From Syngnathus acus (lineage: Eukaryota; Chordata; Actinopteri; Syngnathiformes; Syngnathidae), in NCBI RefSeq assembly GCF_901709675.1, contig NC_051100.1, positions 4,032,001-4,096,000 on the forward strand: DNA of 64,000 nucleotides. The letters are read 5' to 3'. Below are positions 39,601 through 54,600 of this stretch, piece by piece; positions within the stretch are counted from its first letter, which is position 1, and each line of letters begins with the position of its first letter. The notes beneath the pieces are model-generated. The model ran no database searches and had not been told where the DNA came from. It saw only the letters and a list, made by a program, of their open reading frames with translations. A program made the position numbers and the translations under genes.

Positions 39601-42600
39601 ATCTCAACAGTCGAGCAAACTATTTTAATTAATATGGAAGCCATGCACTCAGCAGTCACATCATTAGGTACACCCTGCATGATTATAATTAGGATTCTGT
39701 AATTCTAATGCAAATGATGCTGATTTAATCAGTCAGCGGGGGTATTAATTTAAAAGAAACACATTATGCATTATATTTTTTTAATGCAATTTTAAACAGT
39801 TCTCAGCAATGTTCCCTCCAAGCTGTGCGTGTGAGCCAATTGCCCACAGAAAATGGATGCAATACAGTCATAAAAATAATAAATCAATCCAACCTTAGCT
39901 GTAATATCCTATACTCTCCATATAAACAAAAATATTTGGCGCATGTGGTTGACTTAGCAGGAAAGAAAAATGTGCCCCCCCATAAAAAAAAATGCAATTC
40001 ATTTCTACATTAATTTCAAAGTCATTGTTTTACCTGAAAAAAATGATCATGCATTTGACTAAAATAATAAATAAAACAAAATGGTATTACATCACACCAC
40101 CTTTTTCCTGTTGCTGTCTGCAGCCACCCATTGTCACAAGTAATTGCGTCACCACTAGTCATTGTGCGCTACCGCAATTATATCGAAGGGCACATTTTTG
40201 TGTGTGCGCCTGTCGGGCTCATAAATAAGAATTCATTTCATCAAGGATAATGCCACAGAACTCAATCCAGACTTTTAATATGCACTCCCCCCCCCCCCCC
40301 CCCCCGCCTTCTCACAGAATGACGAGAACTCATTTCACTATGAAACACATCAGTCCATAGAGTTTCAAATGAAGATTTGTTTCACTAGAGGCGCTGCAAA
40401 GATTTACACTGCCCCCCACCCCCCCTTGAGTACAGGAGGCCTCTTCCATCACGTAGGTGTCTGCATTGCAACCTCCAAGTAAATTACTGCGCACCTAAGG
40501 CGCTCGGTGTAGGTGAAAAAAAAAACACAGATATGAAAAGAAGTGGGCATGCATGATTTCTGTGATAAGAGCGTGAATGATTGATGGCCACAATAGCTTC
40601 CAGCCAGTCGGCGGCGCTATCTGGATCGATGCGGCGACTCGCACGAGTCCTCCCGCGTTTTCAACCGACTGCCTCTTTTCTGCTAAATCAACTCGGTGGT
40701 GCGATATCGTCACATAGTTTTGTCTCCCTCCGTCATTCCGACGTGGCGTCTGAAGGCAGCACTTAACTCGCACAAATGTGTTTAGGGGCTAAGTCTTGGA
40801 AAACAATGTCAACAGCAAATGGGACACTTCAGATTAATGCACAGACAATGATAGCAGGCATTGCTTGGATATCTATCCAATTATGTCGGGAAATTATATT
40901 TGCGGGCACTCAGGTAGAACGGATGGTGCGGATTCATCGGGGAAGGGGGGGGGGGGGTTGAGCATTGGGATGACAAGCGCATTTACCCTTGTCATGGACC
41001 TATGCACATGGAAGGGACATGGAAAAGTGACAGGAGTGTGTGACAGAGCGAAGCCCGAGAGATCATTTGTTAGCTTTTGCATGGAATGTTTTCATAATGT
41101 CACCAAGGAAAACCAAGAAATCAATTTTCATACTGTTTAACGCCACTTCCGGTTGTTTAGTGTCAAGCGAAACAAAAAAAAACTGAGAAAACCACTAAAA
41201 CAACCAAAGAGTGGAGCAACACATATAGACAGACAGTATAACAATATACACACAGAAAGTAATTATGAATATTTCTGCAACTTTGCAATTGTTTCCTTCC
41301 TGGAGCAGTCCAATATCTCCTGAATTGGAGCAAAAAAATATGTAATATCATAAATAAATAAACATAAACATCTAATTCTACATTCTTTACACTCAGAATA
41401 TTTGAGATACAATTTTATTGTTTTATATATCAAGCATATATATTGAACAAATTAAACTTGTAGCATGGGCTCCATAAATATTCAAGAAAATAGAACAAGT
41501 TTTGGAAATAAATGAGCTTGTTTATTTACCCGCAGCTTGTGTTTTTTGTATGCAGGTCCAGCGACTATGGGAGCACCTACACCAAGCTCAATGACAAAGT
41601 GGGCTCGAGGACCGTGCTGAGCTACCTTTACGTGTGCCCCACCAACAAACAAAAGGTCGTCTCATCCTTTGTTTTCCCCATTCCGTCGTTTTTTTTTTTT
41701 TTTTTTAACAATTGGGTGCCTGAGAACAAAAGTGGGCTGAGAGTGATATTAAGTTTTATGACTGCACTAAAGTCTGTGGGATTTTTATCTCAATGATTTA
41801 GTACATGGTAATGACTATTTCTTCTGGATCTTTTTTTTTTTTTTTTTTATCAAATTGCAGTTCAAATCTCTCTATTATGAATACCAATGAGTCTTACAAA
41901 CACACAGATGCAGCAGCGCCAAAGCACAGCTTTGATAGTCTTTATGATTGGTGAAGCCTGCTTTCATGAGGGTGGCCATCTTGGAAGTGGGAATCAAGAA
42001 TTAAGGAATTATGGGAATTAAGACCAGTATTCATTATTATTTGTTTGTTGCGAGAGAGTTAAAAAATGATTGGGAAACTATGCTTTTAAGCTAGCACAAT
42101 AATTTGGAATGAATATCTTAAATTGAATATGTTTATCTTCGCTATTTTTAACTGACTGTCGTGATATCAATATTAGCAATCTACAATTTGTGATTTTTTT
42201 TTTTCTTTTTCATGATGTCGTGTCAAGGTGCACATTGTCAAGGTGCACTTGAAAATGATTCATGCTATCAAGCAAACAAAATGACAGCAAAAGAATACGC
42301 CTTCTCTACTTCTCAGCAGCTCAACCGCCGTAAGACAACTGTCGCTCTGATGTCGCTTCCCTCCTCTGTACTTCAGATAATGATGCTGAGCGACCCGGAG
42401 GTGGAGAGCGCTGTTCTGATCAGCTCGGACGAGGGGGCGAGTTTCGAGAAGCATCCCATTAGCTTCAACGTTCTCAGCCTTCTCTTCCACCCGGCGCAGG
42501 AGAACTGGATCCTGGCCTACAGCCACGATAGCAAGGTGGGCGAATTTGCGCCGATTGTCACGCTTGATTGCGGCGGGGGCCGCCGGCTATTTACTTGGCC

Positions 42601-45600
42601 GTTGTTGTAACCGCCGCTATTATCTCGCAGCTGTACAGCTCCGTGGACTTCGGGAAGAGGTGGCAGCTCGTGCACGACAACGTGATGCCGGGTCGATTCT
42701 ACTGGTAGGATCAGACACACGTGTGGCAGCTTTAGGATTTTGCGTTTCATATAGTGTGTTTTGCTTTTTGTTTGCCATGTTGTCACTCAAGTGCATTGTT
42801 TGAGTGCCAATTTAATCCATGCACATGGTAATAAGGTACAAGTGTACCTTCAATGCATGTTTTTTTTTTTTTTTTGCGCAGCCATTTGAAACAGGTCAAT
42901 TCTGTGCTTTGGTCACCTTCTGTTTTTTCTCCTTTTGCCTTGTTTGTTTCCGGCTTTACTGAATGGAGATGTAATCGGTGCTCATTTAGTGGTTGCAACA
43001 ACATGTTTTTATGGCTTTGAGATTGCGCAATTACGAGACTCTCCATCTTCTCTTACTTCCCGCCAGGGCCGTAATGGGGCTGGACAGAGAGTCGGACGTG
43101 GTCCACATCGAGACGCGGATCGCCGAAGGCCGTGAGTGGCGCACGTTGAGGCTTTTTATTCGGAGCGATGTAGCTAGCCCGCTTCTTCACGATGCGCTCC
43201 CTGAAGTATGGGAGGGGAGGGGGGACTTGTTCTTTGTCCGTTGCTAGATGTTTTTTTTTTCGACTTAAATCGTCCCCCGGCGTGTCGCCCTTTCAAAGCC
43301 GCACGGCGCTTTAATGCGCAGTCGCAAGCTTTGTCTTCATTGGGCAGGTAATGCTCACAAGCCACATGTGGCATCAATGTTTATTGTGGGAGTCACTGCT
43401 GCATTGTTCACTGTGTGCTGAGCTTTTTAATTAACATCCACTGCAGAACCGGCACTGAAAGTGCTTCCAGAAAATGTTGTCTTAAATGAAGCTAACATAT
43501 AAATATTTGAAAAGCGGGAGGAGCTTTTAGCCGCGTGCCTTTGAACTGCGAGGAAACGACGCTAACCACTAGCTACAGTGCTGTAACATTTCAAATGTGT
43601 GTTTTTTTTTGCAAATCGTTGAATTCTGTAACATCTCCTGTGCATACAAGCGCGACTTGAGGCGAAACATTCGTAATTTACTCCTGATTGATTTCCTTTG
43701 GCATCATCTCGCAGGTGCTCAGTACGTGAAGTGCAGAGCCCAGCGCTGCACGGAGGCCAACAGGCAGTACCTCTTCCCGGGACACGTGGACACCAATTCG
43801 CTGGTCGTGCAAGATGAATACGTTTTCACTCAGGTCTGCGTGACGATCAATTACTTTGCCCTTTTTATCACACTCCGAGGTCATCTTTACTCCCCGCCGC
43901 TCCTCTTTTTTCCTTCCGCTCTTCATCCAATTCATGCTTTTCCATCAAAATCCTCATAATGGCTTCCCGAAACACACCTGTTCCCTTCTCTGCCTTTTGA
44001 TTATGTTTCAACTCATCACCAAGGCAGAGCGTGTTTCCACACACAAAAGTGAGAAAGAAGCGGTGAATAAAGCATGCCGTGTCCTTAATGCCATTCAGTT
44101 AACGTTTGACTCCAATTAGACAGCAGCCGTCAGGGCCATTATTAGAATTAAATTTTCCAGATGACCTCCGCTCTCATTGATTTCCACCCTCCTGTTTGCG
44201 GGCTTGATGCGTTCACTCGCGCATGTTACGCTGAATACATGAGACAATGGAATTCACAGTTTTGCTGATTTTTTTTTTATTTTTTTTTATTTTTTTAGGT
44301 GGCAAGGGCAGTTTATACTTTTCTAGTCTTTAAGCGAGTTTAGGTTCATCTTCTTGAAGATGAAAAACTGTTCATTCGCTCATCGTCGTGGTAACAAAAA
44401 ACTTCCTTGGAACTTTTTCCGGAAAAATATTCCCAAGTGACTTTGTCGCGTTTGTCACCTATTCTTTATCCCTGTCGGCCGATTGCTGACTTTGTTTTTC
44501 GTTCGTTAACTTTGAATTCGATTTGCGCGGTATCGTGCTCCGTTGGTTAAACAAACTGTTAAATTGCTCTATTTAGAGAGTCTGATTCTGAAGAGGGGGG
44601 GGGGGGGCAAAATTTGGCGTTTACGCTCCGTTACGAGACATTCGCTCTTTCAATAATTGAATAGAATTGTATGGTATTGTCATATTATTATTTATTTATC
44701 TGGCCGCAGATGTAATCTTTTAATTTAAAATGATGTCGCAGGAAACGACGACTGTTTTGAGCGCTGACCCAGTTTCACTTCATTCGCAGACTTGATTGGA
44801 ATGTCTGCATCATAAGACTGGGAGTAAATAAATAAATAAATACAACCACGGCGAGTTTCAGAAACGCTCATTCGATAAAATTGCATTTAGCCCAGATGAA
44901 ATTGCCAAGGCGACGCCATACGCCGCACGACGACTTTCCTGTGACTTTCATTGCCGGCGGAAGGGGGGGGGGGTGTTTGAATTTAACTTGACAAAGAGTA
45001 ATGAGGTTATCGATTGAGGCTACAACCAAAGAAGCAGTCTTCAACACCTGCACGCTCCCGCGGGAAGAGAAAGAACGCTCGAGTGCAACATCCTCAAATA
45101 TGTGGCCTGAGAAAAGGCAACTCATTGATTTTCGATAGATTATTCCATTAGAGCCCTAATGTAGTGTGTAGGGGGGACAAACACCATCCTTCTACTTGAT
45201 TGGAAAATAAGCAAGCAGGGCCGCCGTTGGCCAGGGCCTCCCTCTAAGTGGATGGGAAAAGTGCGAGTGCATTAAGGTCCTCCAGACACGCTGTAGATAA
45301 AGTCAACATCATTTTCAGCGCCACTTAGCTTGGGACTAATTGAGATAATGATGAGCCATTGTGTTGTGCTTGCCATTTTCGCCTCGCTTTTGATACCGTG
45401 TGGAAATATTTGGAGAGGCAGTCCTAAATTGCAAAACAAAAATACAGTACACCTCCTCCAGGAGACGTCTTCCGCTCGGCGCCCTTGTTTCGCGGCTGCC
45501 TGAAAGTTCTCTCGCGTATGTTTTGAGACAAAACAAAGCCTCCTGTCCCATTTCTATTTTTTTATTTTTCAGACAGCCTCTATAGATCCAAAGTTGTGTT

Positions 45601-48600
45601 CATGTTATGTCAGGTTACCCAGTGAAGACATGAATTGCGTCGCTGTCAAAAGTTTAGCAACGCTACAGTTGCCCCAGTTGTTATTGACACCTTGAAAGCA
45701 TCGGCGTCTTGTTTCGCCTTTCCAGCGACTTCTTCCACCACTCTAACTGTCAAACCTGCACGTCTCAAAGGTGCATTTTTTGCAACCCTCGTCGCGCTTT
45801 GGCGACGGGGTTTGTCACTTTCCTCGACGAGATCGTCCTCACGTTGCACCCTCGCCTTTGTTAGGCAGAAATTTTAACAGTGGAATTCTTCTCGGGGGGC
45901 TTTGTCGCATTCTGAGAATTTACAGACAAGAAAAAGATTCCTTAAAAAAAAGCTTCAATTATATATATTCTGCATTTATTTCTGGGTTGCCGTATTATAA
46001 GCGTTGCCATGTGTCTTAAAGGTTCCGTGAAGTGAAAATAAACGACTTAACCAATAAATCCCACAGAGCACGGTGTTCCTAATAATCCTGCCAAATTTGA
46101 ATAAAAAAAAAACTCAAATACATCAAATAAGTCTTCAAAACTCAGGGGGGAAAAAATCAAGCTGTTGTGGGCGTGTCCACTGACTGCATCTGAAATGGCA
46201 TCCCACTCAAATGTTAAATGTCAAGAATGAAAAAAATTGATATCTGACATCGTGGGGCTTCCCCAAGCTGCAACAACATCTTCTTTCCCAAGAGGTTATT
46301 TGATCTTTTCTTTCATGCCTTTTTATTTTCAAGGTGACCAAGACTGGACGGGCCAGCTACTTTGTATCCTACATGAGAGAACCGTTCAGACGCATGCAGT
46401 TGCCCAAATATTGTCTGCCCAAGGTAAGTGTCGATAAGAAACACTTCCGCTCTAATCATGTCTTGTGTTAGATGGCCACCTAATACAAAAAAAAAATCAA
46501 TCAGTTGTTCCTTCAAGCTGAAATGAAATCACTGAACTGAATTTAAATACATCAATTAGCGCTTTGGAATGTTACCAAGCTAACACGGCTAATGCTATCC
46601 CATCGCTATGCACAGGACATGCATATCATTAGCACAGATGAGAAGCAAGTGTTTGCTGCAGTCCAAGAGTGGAACCAGAACCACACGTACAGCCTGTACA
46701 TCTCCGACTCGCCCGGGGTCTACTTCAGCCTCTCGCTGGAAAATCTCAGGACCACCAGGGGACCCACTGGAAACCTGCTGGTCGACTTCTACAAGGTTGT
46801 CACTTTGCTTGATTATTTTATTCTTGATGCTTAGAATTTTTAAAGGAGATTCATACAACAATTTTTCCGAATGTACGGTCGTGTCCAGGTGGAGGGGATC
46901 AACGGCATGTATCTGGCCAACAAGCTGGTGGACCACCGCGTCAAAACGTTCATCACCTACAATAAAGGTCAAACGTGGGCCCTGCTGCCGGCGCCCGCCA
47001 CCGACGTGGCCGGGAACAGCATCCACTGCGTGACGGTGAGCCCAGCACGATGCACTCGTTCACGTCGCACGTTTCGCCCTCGTGGGATGCGCTCTAGATG
47101 CTTTTTGATTTACGGCCCAAATTTGCCGCGGCGGGCGGGCGGGCGCTTTGGCTTCACTGCCACCAGCCTCCCTCTAAGACCAACGGGGAAGCTCGGGCGC
47201 TGGAATGGTTTTATTATCCGTGTAAGTCACACCGTGTCATTAGGGCTTGTTTCTGGGGGGGGGCAGACTTTCCATTAACCCGGGTGACTTCAATTCACCG
47301 AATGCAGTTGCGCCAGGCTAATGAATGTTAGATTACACTGAATTATATTACGAAGAATAGATGTGTTGCCACCGAGTCATCAGCTGATATATGCAACTTA
47401 TTTCCTTACTGACACCGTATGTTTGATTTTTTTTTTTTTTCTCCTCATGTCGTCTTCAACTGCTTGGTCATGTGGTATTGTGGAATCTCCACACTAAACA
47501 AAATTAATTGTAGCCCATCAGAAGAACCCAACAAATTGATTTTTTTTATTTTTGCTTGTGGACCAAAAAGTGCACTTTTTTTTTTTCCCAGTTGACCTTT
47601 TTGCTAAGCGTCATTAGCTTCGTTAGCACCACAGCCCATTATTCGCCTAACGTTAGTGTTTCGGTTAACAAGCCAACAACAGCATGCCATTAATTTGACC
47701 ATTAATGATGCTAAATTGCTGGCTAAAGCACACCCAATGGAGTGCAACTGATCCAGCGGACGACAGATACGTTGTTTTTTTTTATGTATTTCATTTGTGT
47801 CGTGGTTGGTTACAGGATTCTCCATGAAATATGTTGTGTATTGAATTTCACCCAGAGCTATATTTCACATTTCACTTTGTTGCAGCAATGACCTCAATAC
47901 TGACCCCTGACCCCTGGCCCGCTCCCCTGCACAGCCTGCCTTCACCTCAGTGGCCCTATTGATGTTTTCCAATATGCTACATAAGGAGTGGAAATGATTT
48001 TCCGTTTCTTAGCGTCACATCCAGAGACTTTAATTACACGCTTCTTTGCATTTAAAAAAAAAAAAACTGAAAAATTAAATGGCCTGTATTTCCTCATTGT
48101 TTTTTTTCTGGGGGGGGCAACAAACGTGGCTTTTGTTTCTTCTCTCTGCTGATGAAGGCACGGCCGCTTCCGGTTAATTGCTGAAAAATGATACATAATT
48201 ACATCCGCAGGTGATGTGACACTATTGTTAATCTTATTGCTTTTGTTGACAGCCTTTTTGTTCACTGCATCTTCATCTGGAGATGTCGGAGAATCCCTAC
48301 ACGTCCGGACCCATCACTAGCAAAAAGTCGGTGCCGGGAATCATTGTTGCCACAGGTTGGCTATTTTCTTCTTGCTATTTATCTTTGTGTCATATTTGAT
48401 CAAATATGTTTTCCTGTCTGCTGATTTTGATTTACATTGGACGTCCACTATTCACCAGGGACAAAAGTTACGTAATTGACGCCTGTCATAAAAGCACTAG
48501 GGGGGAAAAGCACTTTTTTTGAACCCTTCAAAATCATGATGAATAAATAATATATATTAGACAAAATATCAAAAAGCATATTTTTTAAATGTTAAAGTAT

Positions 48601-51600
48601 TTGAAATATAAAAATCACAAGTTTGTGATGGGTCCACTGTATGATCCTGTTCCCATTACCTTCATTAAAATCCACATTTTGATTTAAGTATGAATTACAC
48701 ATCGTTCTTCGTCTTTTTTTTTTTTAATGCTGATGACAATGATAGTCATAAGTGTTATTTCCCTTTACCATGTCACATTTAAGTTTTTAACTTGACTATG
48801 CAATACATTTTATTTGAATCGATTTGTATTGGGTTATTTTTTGTTTATACTTTTCTTTCATTTAATACAATGTGAATGTTCTTTAGAAAGCTTTTTTTTT
48901 TTTTAACGCAATACCACGCCGCCTCATTTTGCCTTCGAGCTTAAATCTCCGTTGACATTCTAAAGTTGCATTAATGTGTCCTCTGTTGGGGAATGAGGAC
49001 GTACAAAAACTCACCAAATAATTCACTATTTTATCAGTTGATGCTGCATTTCAGTATATCGTGTCTCCCCCCTCCCCCCCTACTTTCAACTAGGCAATAT
49101 CGGAACGGAATTGTCCTCCGCCAACCTTGGCATGTTCATAACGTCTGATGCAGGAAATAGCTGGCGACAGGTGGGCGTGCGCACGCAAATGCACGCAACG
49201 TTGAAAGAATAAGTATATGTCATTAACACAACTATTGTTTTGCCTTCTTTATGTGTAGATCTTTGATGAAGAGCACAACATTTGGTTCCTGGACAACGGC
49301 GGGGCTTTGCTGGCCGTGCTGCACTCGCCCACGCCGATTCGACACTTGTGGTGCGTACGGCTATTACTCAACAGGATGACAAAAATTGCCGGCGCGGAAA
49401 GTTTTTTTTTTTTCATTCTTTTGGGCTAGATAATTAGTTTAGCCCCATTGTACAGGACATTCCGTGTCCTTGATATCTCGCTTAAGGTACACTTTTTGTA
49501 ATACAATGCAACTAGAGCACTGGCGGAGCTAAAGGGGTGGCCGCGGGGGCACCGCTCTCCCCCATCCATCAATGCAAGAGTAGTCATTCGAAAGGAAAAA
49601 CTAAAATGAAATAATAAAAAAAACAAAATAAATACAATAACTACTTCTACTAGTGCGGCCTAGTTGTTCCATTTATGTCCTTGATTGTCTTTGAGTGAGG
49701 AAAAATGGTCTTCTCACACTTCAACCGGACATGGAGGATACGGAATAAATACTTTCCATTTTGCTGCTCCTCAACTGTCGCAATCATTTCCAGCAGTGAC
49801 AATTCAGTAAGAGGCAGCTGCCCGCGCTAGGATGCGACGCCCTGAGTGTTTTTATGTAAATCTGACGTCCAAGAAGGTGGAAATGGGACGTTAGGAACGG
49901 CCTCCTCAGTCGCTCACATTGCGGCAGCTTTGTAACGTCGTCTACTCTGGCGCACGCCCGCCCCCTTGTCAAAAGTGATTAAGCTGCTCAAGAGGTGATT
50001 TCCAGGACGGCCCAAATCTATTTCCACTGCTACAACCTGAGTCATATCTCCCTTTGCGGGCGTTTTGTCACTTATACGCGGGAGGAACATTTATCCTTTA
50101 GTTTTTGACTGTCCTGAAATGTTCTCACCTTGAGCAGCTTCCCAAGTGCTTCATTTGTTTGATACCAAACAAAAAAAGCGTTGATCATCTTGCACGTCCC
50201 CCCCCCCCCCTCATTTCTCTTGTTGTTTGATGTTGTGCTCCTAAACGTCGCACTCTATTGTGTCACATGAAGGATCAGTCTAGACGAAGGCAAGAAGTGG
50301 GACCGTCACACTTTCTCCCTGGCGCCTCTCTACGTGGACGGAGTCCTGATGGAGTCGGAATCCGACAATCACATTATCACGTAAGCAACGGAAACTTGCG
50401 CCAGTGTAAACAAACAACCTCACTTTAGCTAGCGCAGGCCTAGCTTTCTTGAGAATCACCAATAAATGTTGATATAACCACAGAGAGCAAAAAATGAACG
50501 CCTTATTAGATAAATGTACTTTATTTCATTTTATTCTGGCCTCCTGAACTCTGCCTAGCAACAAGTGGCCAGGCTAACATTTCATGTGAGGAAGAAACAA
50601 CCAAAAACAGTTATGATCCAACAGTTATGAAACGATTCTCCCCATTTTAAATACATTTTTCACATCATCCCGCAGTTTCTTTGGACACTTCAGCCATCGG
50701 TCAGAGTGGCAGCTGATGAAAATCGACTACAAGGGTCTATTCAGTCAGCGATGCATGGATGGAGACTACCAGACATGGTCCCTGCACAACAAGGTAACAA
50801 CAGCAAGACTTGAGACATTAACAAACTCCTGCTAGGAGTCGAGCAGCAGCATTTTGGGGACGCTTGGGTCATAATTACTAAAGTCAATTGTGGCCACTCC
50901 CACAGCACTGTAGCCCTCCCTCTCGCAGAGCCGCCAGCCTGCACTTGTTTTTGTTATGACACTGTCGACACCTTTTGATGTGTTTTTATTGAAGGGTGAG
51001 CTGTGCGTGATGGGTGAGAAGCAGATTTTCATGAAGCGTCGGCCCGGAAACCGCTGCATGTTGTCCCAGGATTACTCCAGGATCTATTCATCAGAGTCAT
51101 GCCAGTGCACCGCCTACGACTTCGAATGGTGACTGCTTGTTCGCCCCCATGAAATGCTTGCAATCTCCCAAAGTTAGCGCTAATTGCTTCGCTGACATGT
51201 TTGCAAAGCGACTCGCTTATCAAGTAGACATTAATTAAAGACGCGCAGATCCTTTTGCATGCATTAATACAGTATCAGGTTCCAAGAGTCGCAAATATGA
51301 CCGCTTTTTTTGACTCTAATTATAGTGAGAACTTTTTGTCGCTCCGCTGCGATTTGCAAATAGCTTATTAGAATACAATTAATAATGAATTACCCAATTA
51401 ATTTTAAATGTCTGTCAGAAATTCTGTTTGATCGGGCTTGTCTGACAATCTTGTCGCTATTTATGGCGTTAAAATATGCCGCTATGAAACAATTATAAAA
51501 TCTTCCTCGTGATGTTTAGGTTTTTTAGCAGGCTTTGTAAAAGTCGTCCTGCTTTTTTTTTTTTTTTTGTATCCGTGCGCAGCGACTACGGCTTTGAACG

Positions 51601-54600
51601 TCGCACCGATGGGAAGTGCTCCCCCGCTTTTTGGTTTGATCCAAATGGCGCGGCCAAAAGTTGCAGCGCGGGCCAGAGTTTCCTCAACAGCACCGGGTCA
51701 GTGTTCCCTTACATCAAGTCCATCAAAAAATAAATAAAAAATAATTGGAAGTGAGACACGAATTCAGCACAGGTTAATCGTCATTGTCATCGGTTTGCTT
51801 TCTTAGGTATCGCAAGGTTCTGTCCAATAACTGCAAAGAGGTCGGAAGGAACGTGTACTCGCCAAGACGACAGGGTTGTCGCTCCAGACCGCCCCGAGGC
51901 CTTCGCTTGACCACCGGCAGCGGCGAGCTCAGCGCCCGTGCCGGAAGCAACGTGACGTTCATGGTTCATCTCCAAGACGTAAGTTGCCGTTTGACACAAT
52001 TTTCCTTGTTTTGTAAAAAAATAATAATAATAAAAAAAATTTTTTTTTACCTTAGTCACGACTAGAGGACATAATGCTCCTCTCACGTCTAGCTCTATTT
52101 TTTAGTATTTAACGAACCAAGTTTTTAAAATTAAATATATATGTTGTGGTGCCTGACGTAAAATACGAAGCACAAACACTTCAATAATAGAATATGCATT
52201 TAAGATTTTACAAGGTGACAGTAACCTCTTTCAAAAATCTTTCAAAGCAAAAAAAGAAATGTTGGCTCTCTTGGACTATGTTGTTGTAATGCAAAAATCC
52301 AGCCTAGGGGGCGCTAGAAGTAACATATAGTGTAAGTATGATGTCTCATGTTTGCCCGGTTCGTTATGCCTGTTGACAAGTTCTAATTATCAAGTGCAAG
52401 CAAATTAGAATCTCAGATTAGCATCGCTAATTAGCCTTATGCACAGCGCAGCTCGGGATGAGGTGCTTTGAGTTAATCAGGTCAAGTAACTTGTACAACT
52501 AGTAAAATGACATCTAAATACACACAGCAACGTCATCGGTCCATTCATAGCGCACCTGTGTTTTTGCTGACATCGGGCTGCTGCTATTTGATTTCCCATA
52601 TGTGCCCAATTAGGACTCTTGAACGTTTACGTGAAGAAGATGAATGCTGTCACGTTTGAGCACTCCACAATAAATCTTGTCTTCATCAAAGTTCACTCCC
52701 TCCAAGCATTTACTATAAATGAGAGGGAAAAGGCAAGTTGTAGTCATTATCTCGGTGAAGGTCGGCGTGGATTGATGATGTGTAATTAAAGTGAAAAAAC
52801 ACCCATACACATGGTAACGCCATGCGGCTTTGTCTATCATGAATAAACATTAGGGATCTTTTTAGCAGCCATTGATTATATTTTGTCTGAAAGTAAGAGT
52901 AAGGAGCCGGAGCATGCGGTGTGAAATTGCTTTGTTTCCTTTTCACTTTGAAAATTTCGGCAGCATCACAGCGCAACATGAAATTTGGTAGGCTTGTCTA
53001 AAATAACTAGAGCCACAAAAAAAATCTCAAGAACCCACACTTGGAAATATACAAAAAATGATTTCTAAATATCTGTTTTGTGGGTAAGAAACCCTAAAAA
53101 GCATCTTTTATTCGATTTTCAAGCATGTGAAGACCTACTAAATTATAATTAACAAAGTGATGTAACTATTGCTTCTGTGACGACGACTAATGATTAATGT
53201 TGTGGTGTTGTGAGCAAGCCTTTGTTTGGCCTCTTGTGGAAACGCATCTGGTGGCAGACAACGGGTTCTTCCTTGTGACCGCATTCAGCGTTTTGATTTT
53301 TATTTAATAATTTTATTTTCTGGGATATTTTCCTTGCAGCACAGATCTGGCGATCTTTTTTTTTTTTCTCCTTTGTTTTTGTTCACTGTTCAAGTGTGCG
53401 AATATTACCAAGATACTTAGGCGGGAGTGAAACGTCCCTATTTATTTATTTATATATTTGATTAATTTATTAAAGAGAATATTATTAGGGTTGGAGCTGT
53501 AGGGTTTGCCAAGGCCCTCTTGGAATCATGTTCTGATCAATGAATGGCCCTTTTTTTCTGCCCTTTATTGAAATTAGTTTTTTGTTGGAGAATTTTCTTT
53601 GTATTTAGTGTGAAATTGAAGAGGAAGTCTGCCATTTTGGTTGGAAGCAACAATTTGACCAAACTGCGGGGCTCATATTTTGACAAATTCCAACTCTATA
53701 TTTCACCCAAGCTAGCCCAAAATAGAAGCTGGGCAGATGATTTGACGGATGATTGACACTCAACTGCCAAGCGCTTTCCACCTCTGCCATCATCTAATGT
53801 GGGATGAGCAGGTCGGCAAAGTTTGATGATGATCATTTCAGGGATTCGCCAGTCACTAAATAGAATAAGTTCTGAAAGAAAAATACTACTGAACAATTAA
53901 TTGAATTGAAATTGACATCATTCATTTGTTTATCAAAAAAATATATAAATAAAAAAATATGGGAAAAAGTAATTGCATATTGTCTCACAATCACAACATA
54001 TTTTCATTTTTTTTTAAAAATGCTACAGCCTTAGAATAAATTAGATCCACACAAAACTGTTTGTTGAACAAGCAGCCTTTTGGGCACACTCCAAATTTTG
54101 TTGCACACGTAAATGAGCCACAACTGGAAGCAGGTACACCAGACAGATGGTTGACACGCAATTGCCAAGATTTTGACTTTGATTTCATTGGATGAGATTT
54201 TACTTTGATCAGGTGGTTCCAGGGCCCGTTCAGCTCTGTTTGCAATTTTAATTACTTCCGATACTCTGAGGGGGCAAACGGGAAAATATTTCCTTGCTGC
54301 TGCTGATTTAACCGTAAAAGACAGCAGCGAATAATAAAGCCTAGAGATACTTGGAAAATACTCCAAGCCATTTCGAGTTGTATTTTCTGACTCGATTGCC
54401 TGTCATCGTGTGTGTGTTAGCAGCGACAAAGCCTTTGTGACACACCTGAAGAGACGACTCGGGCCGAGCACTTTAGCGGCGCAGCGCTTGGACGTGCTCC
54501 ATTACAAGGCTGACAGGTGTTGCAACCCCTCCCCGCCCCCTCCTCAGGGAGACTCGCCGAGGACCAGCGTCCAGCTCGACTTCGGCGACGGCATCCGGAT

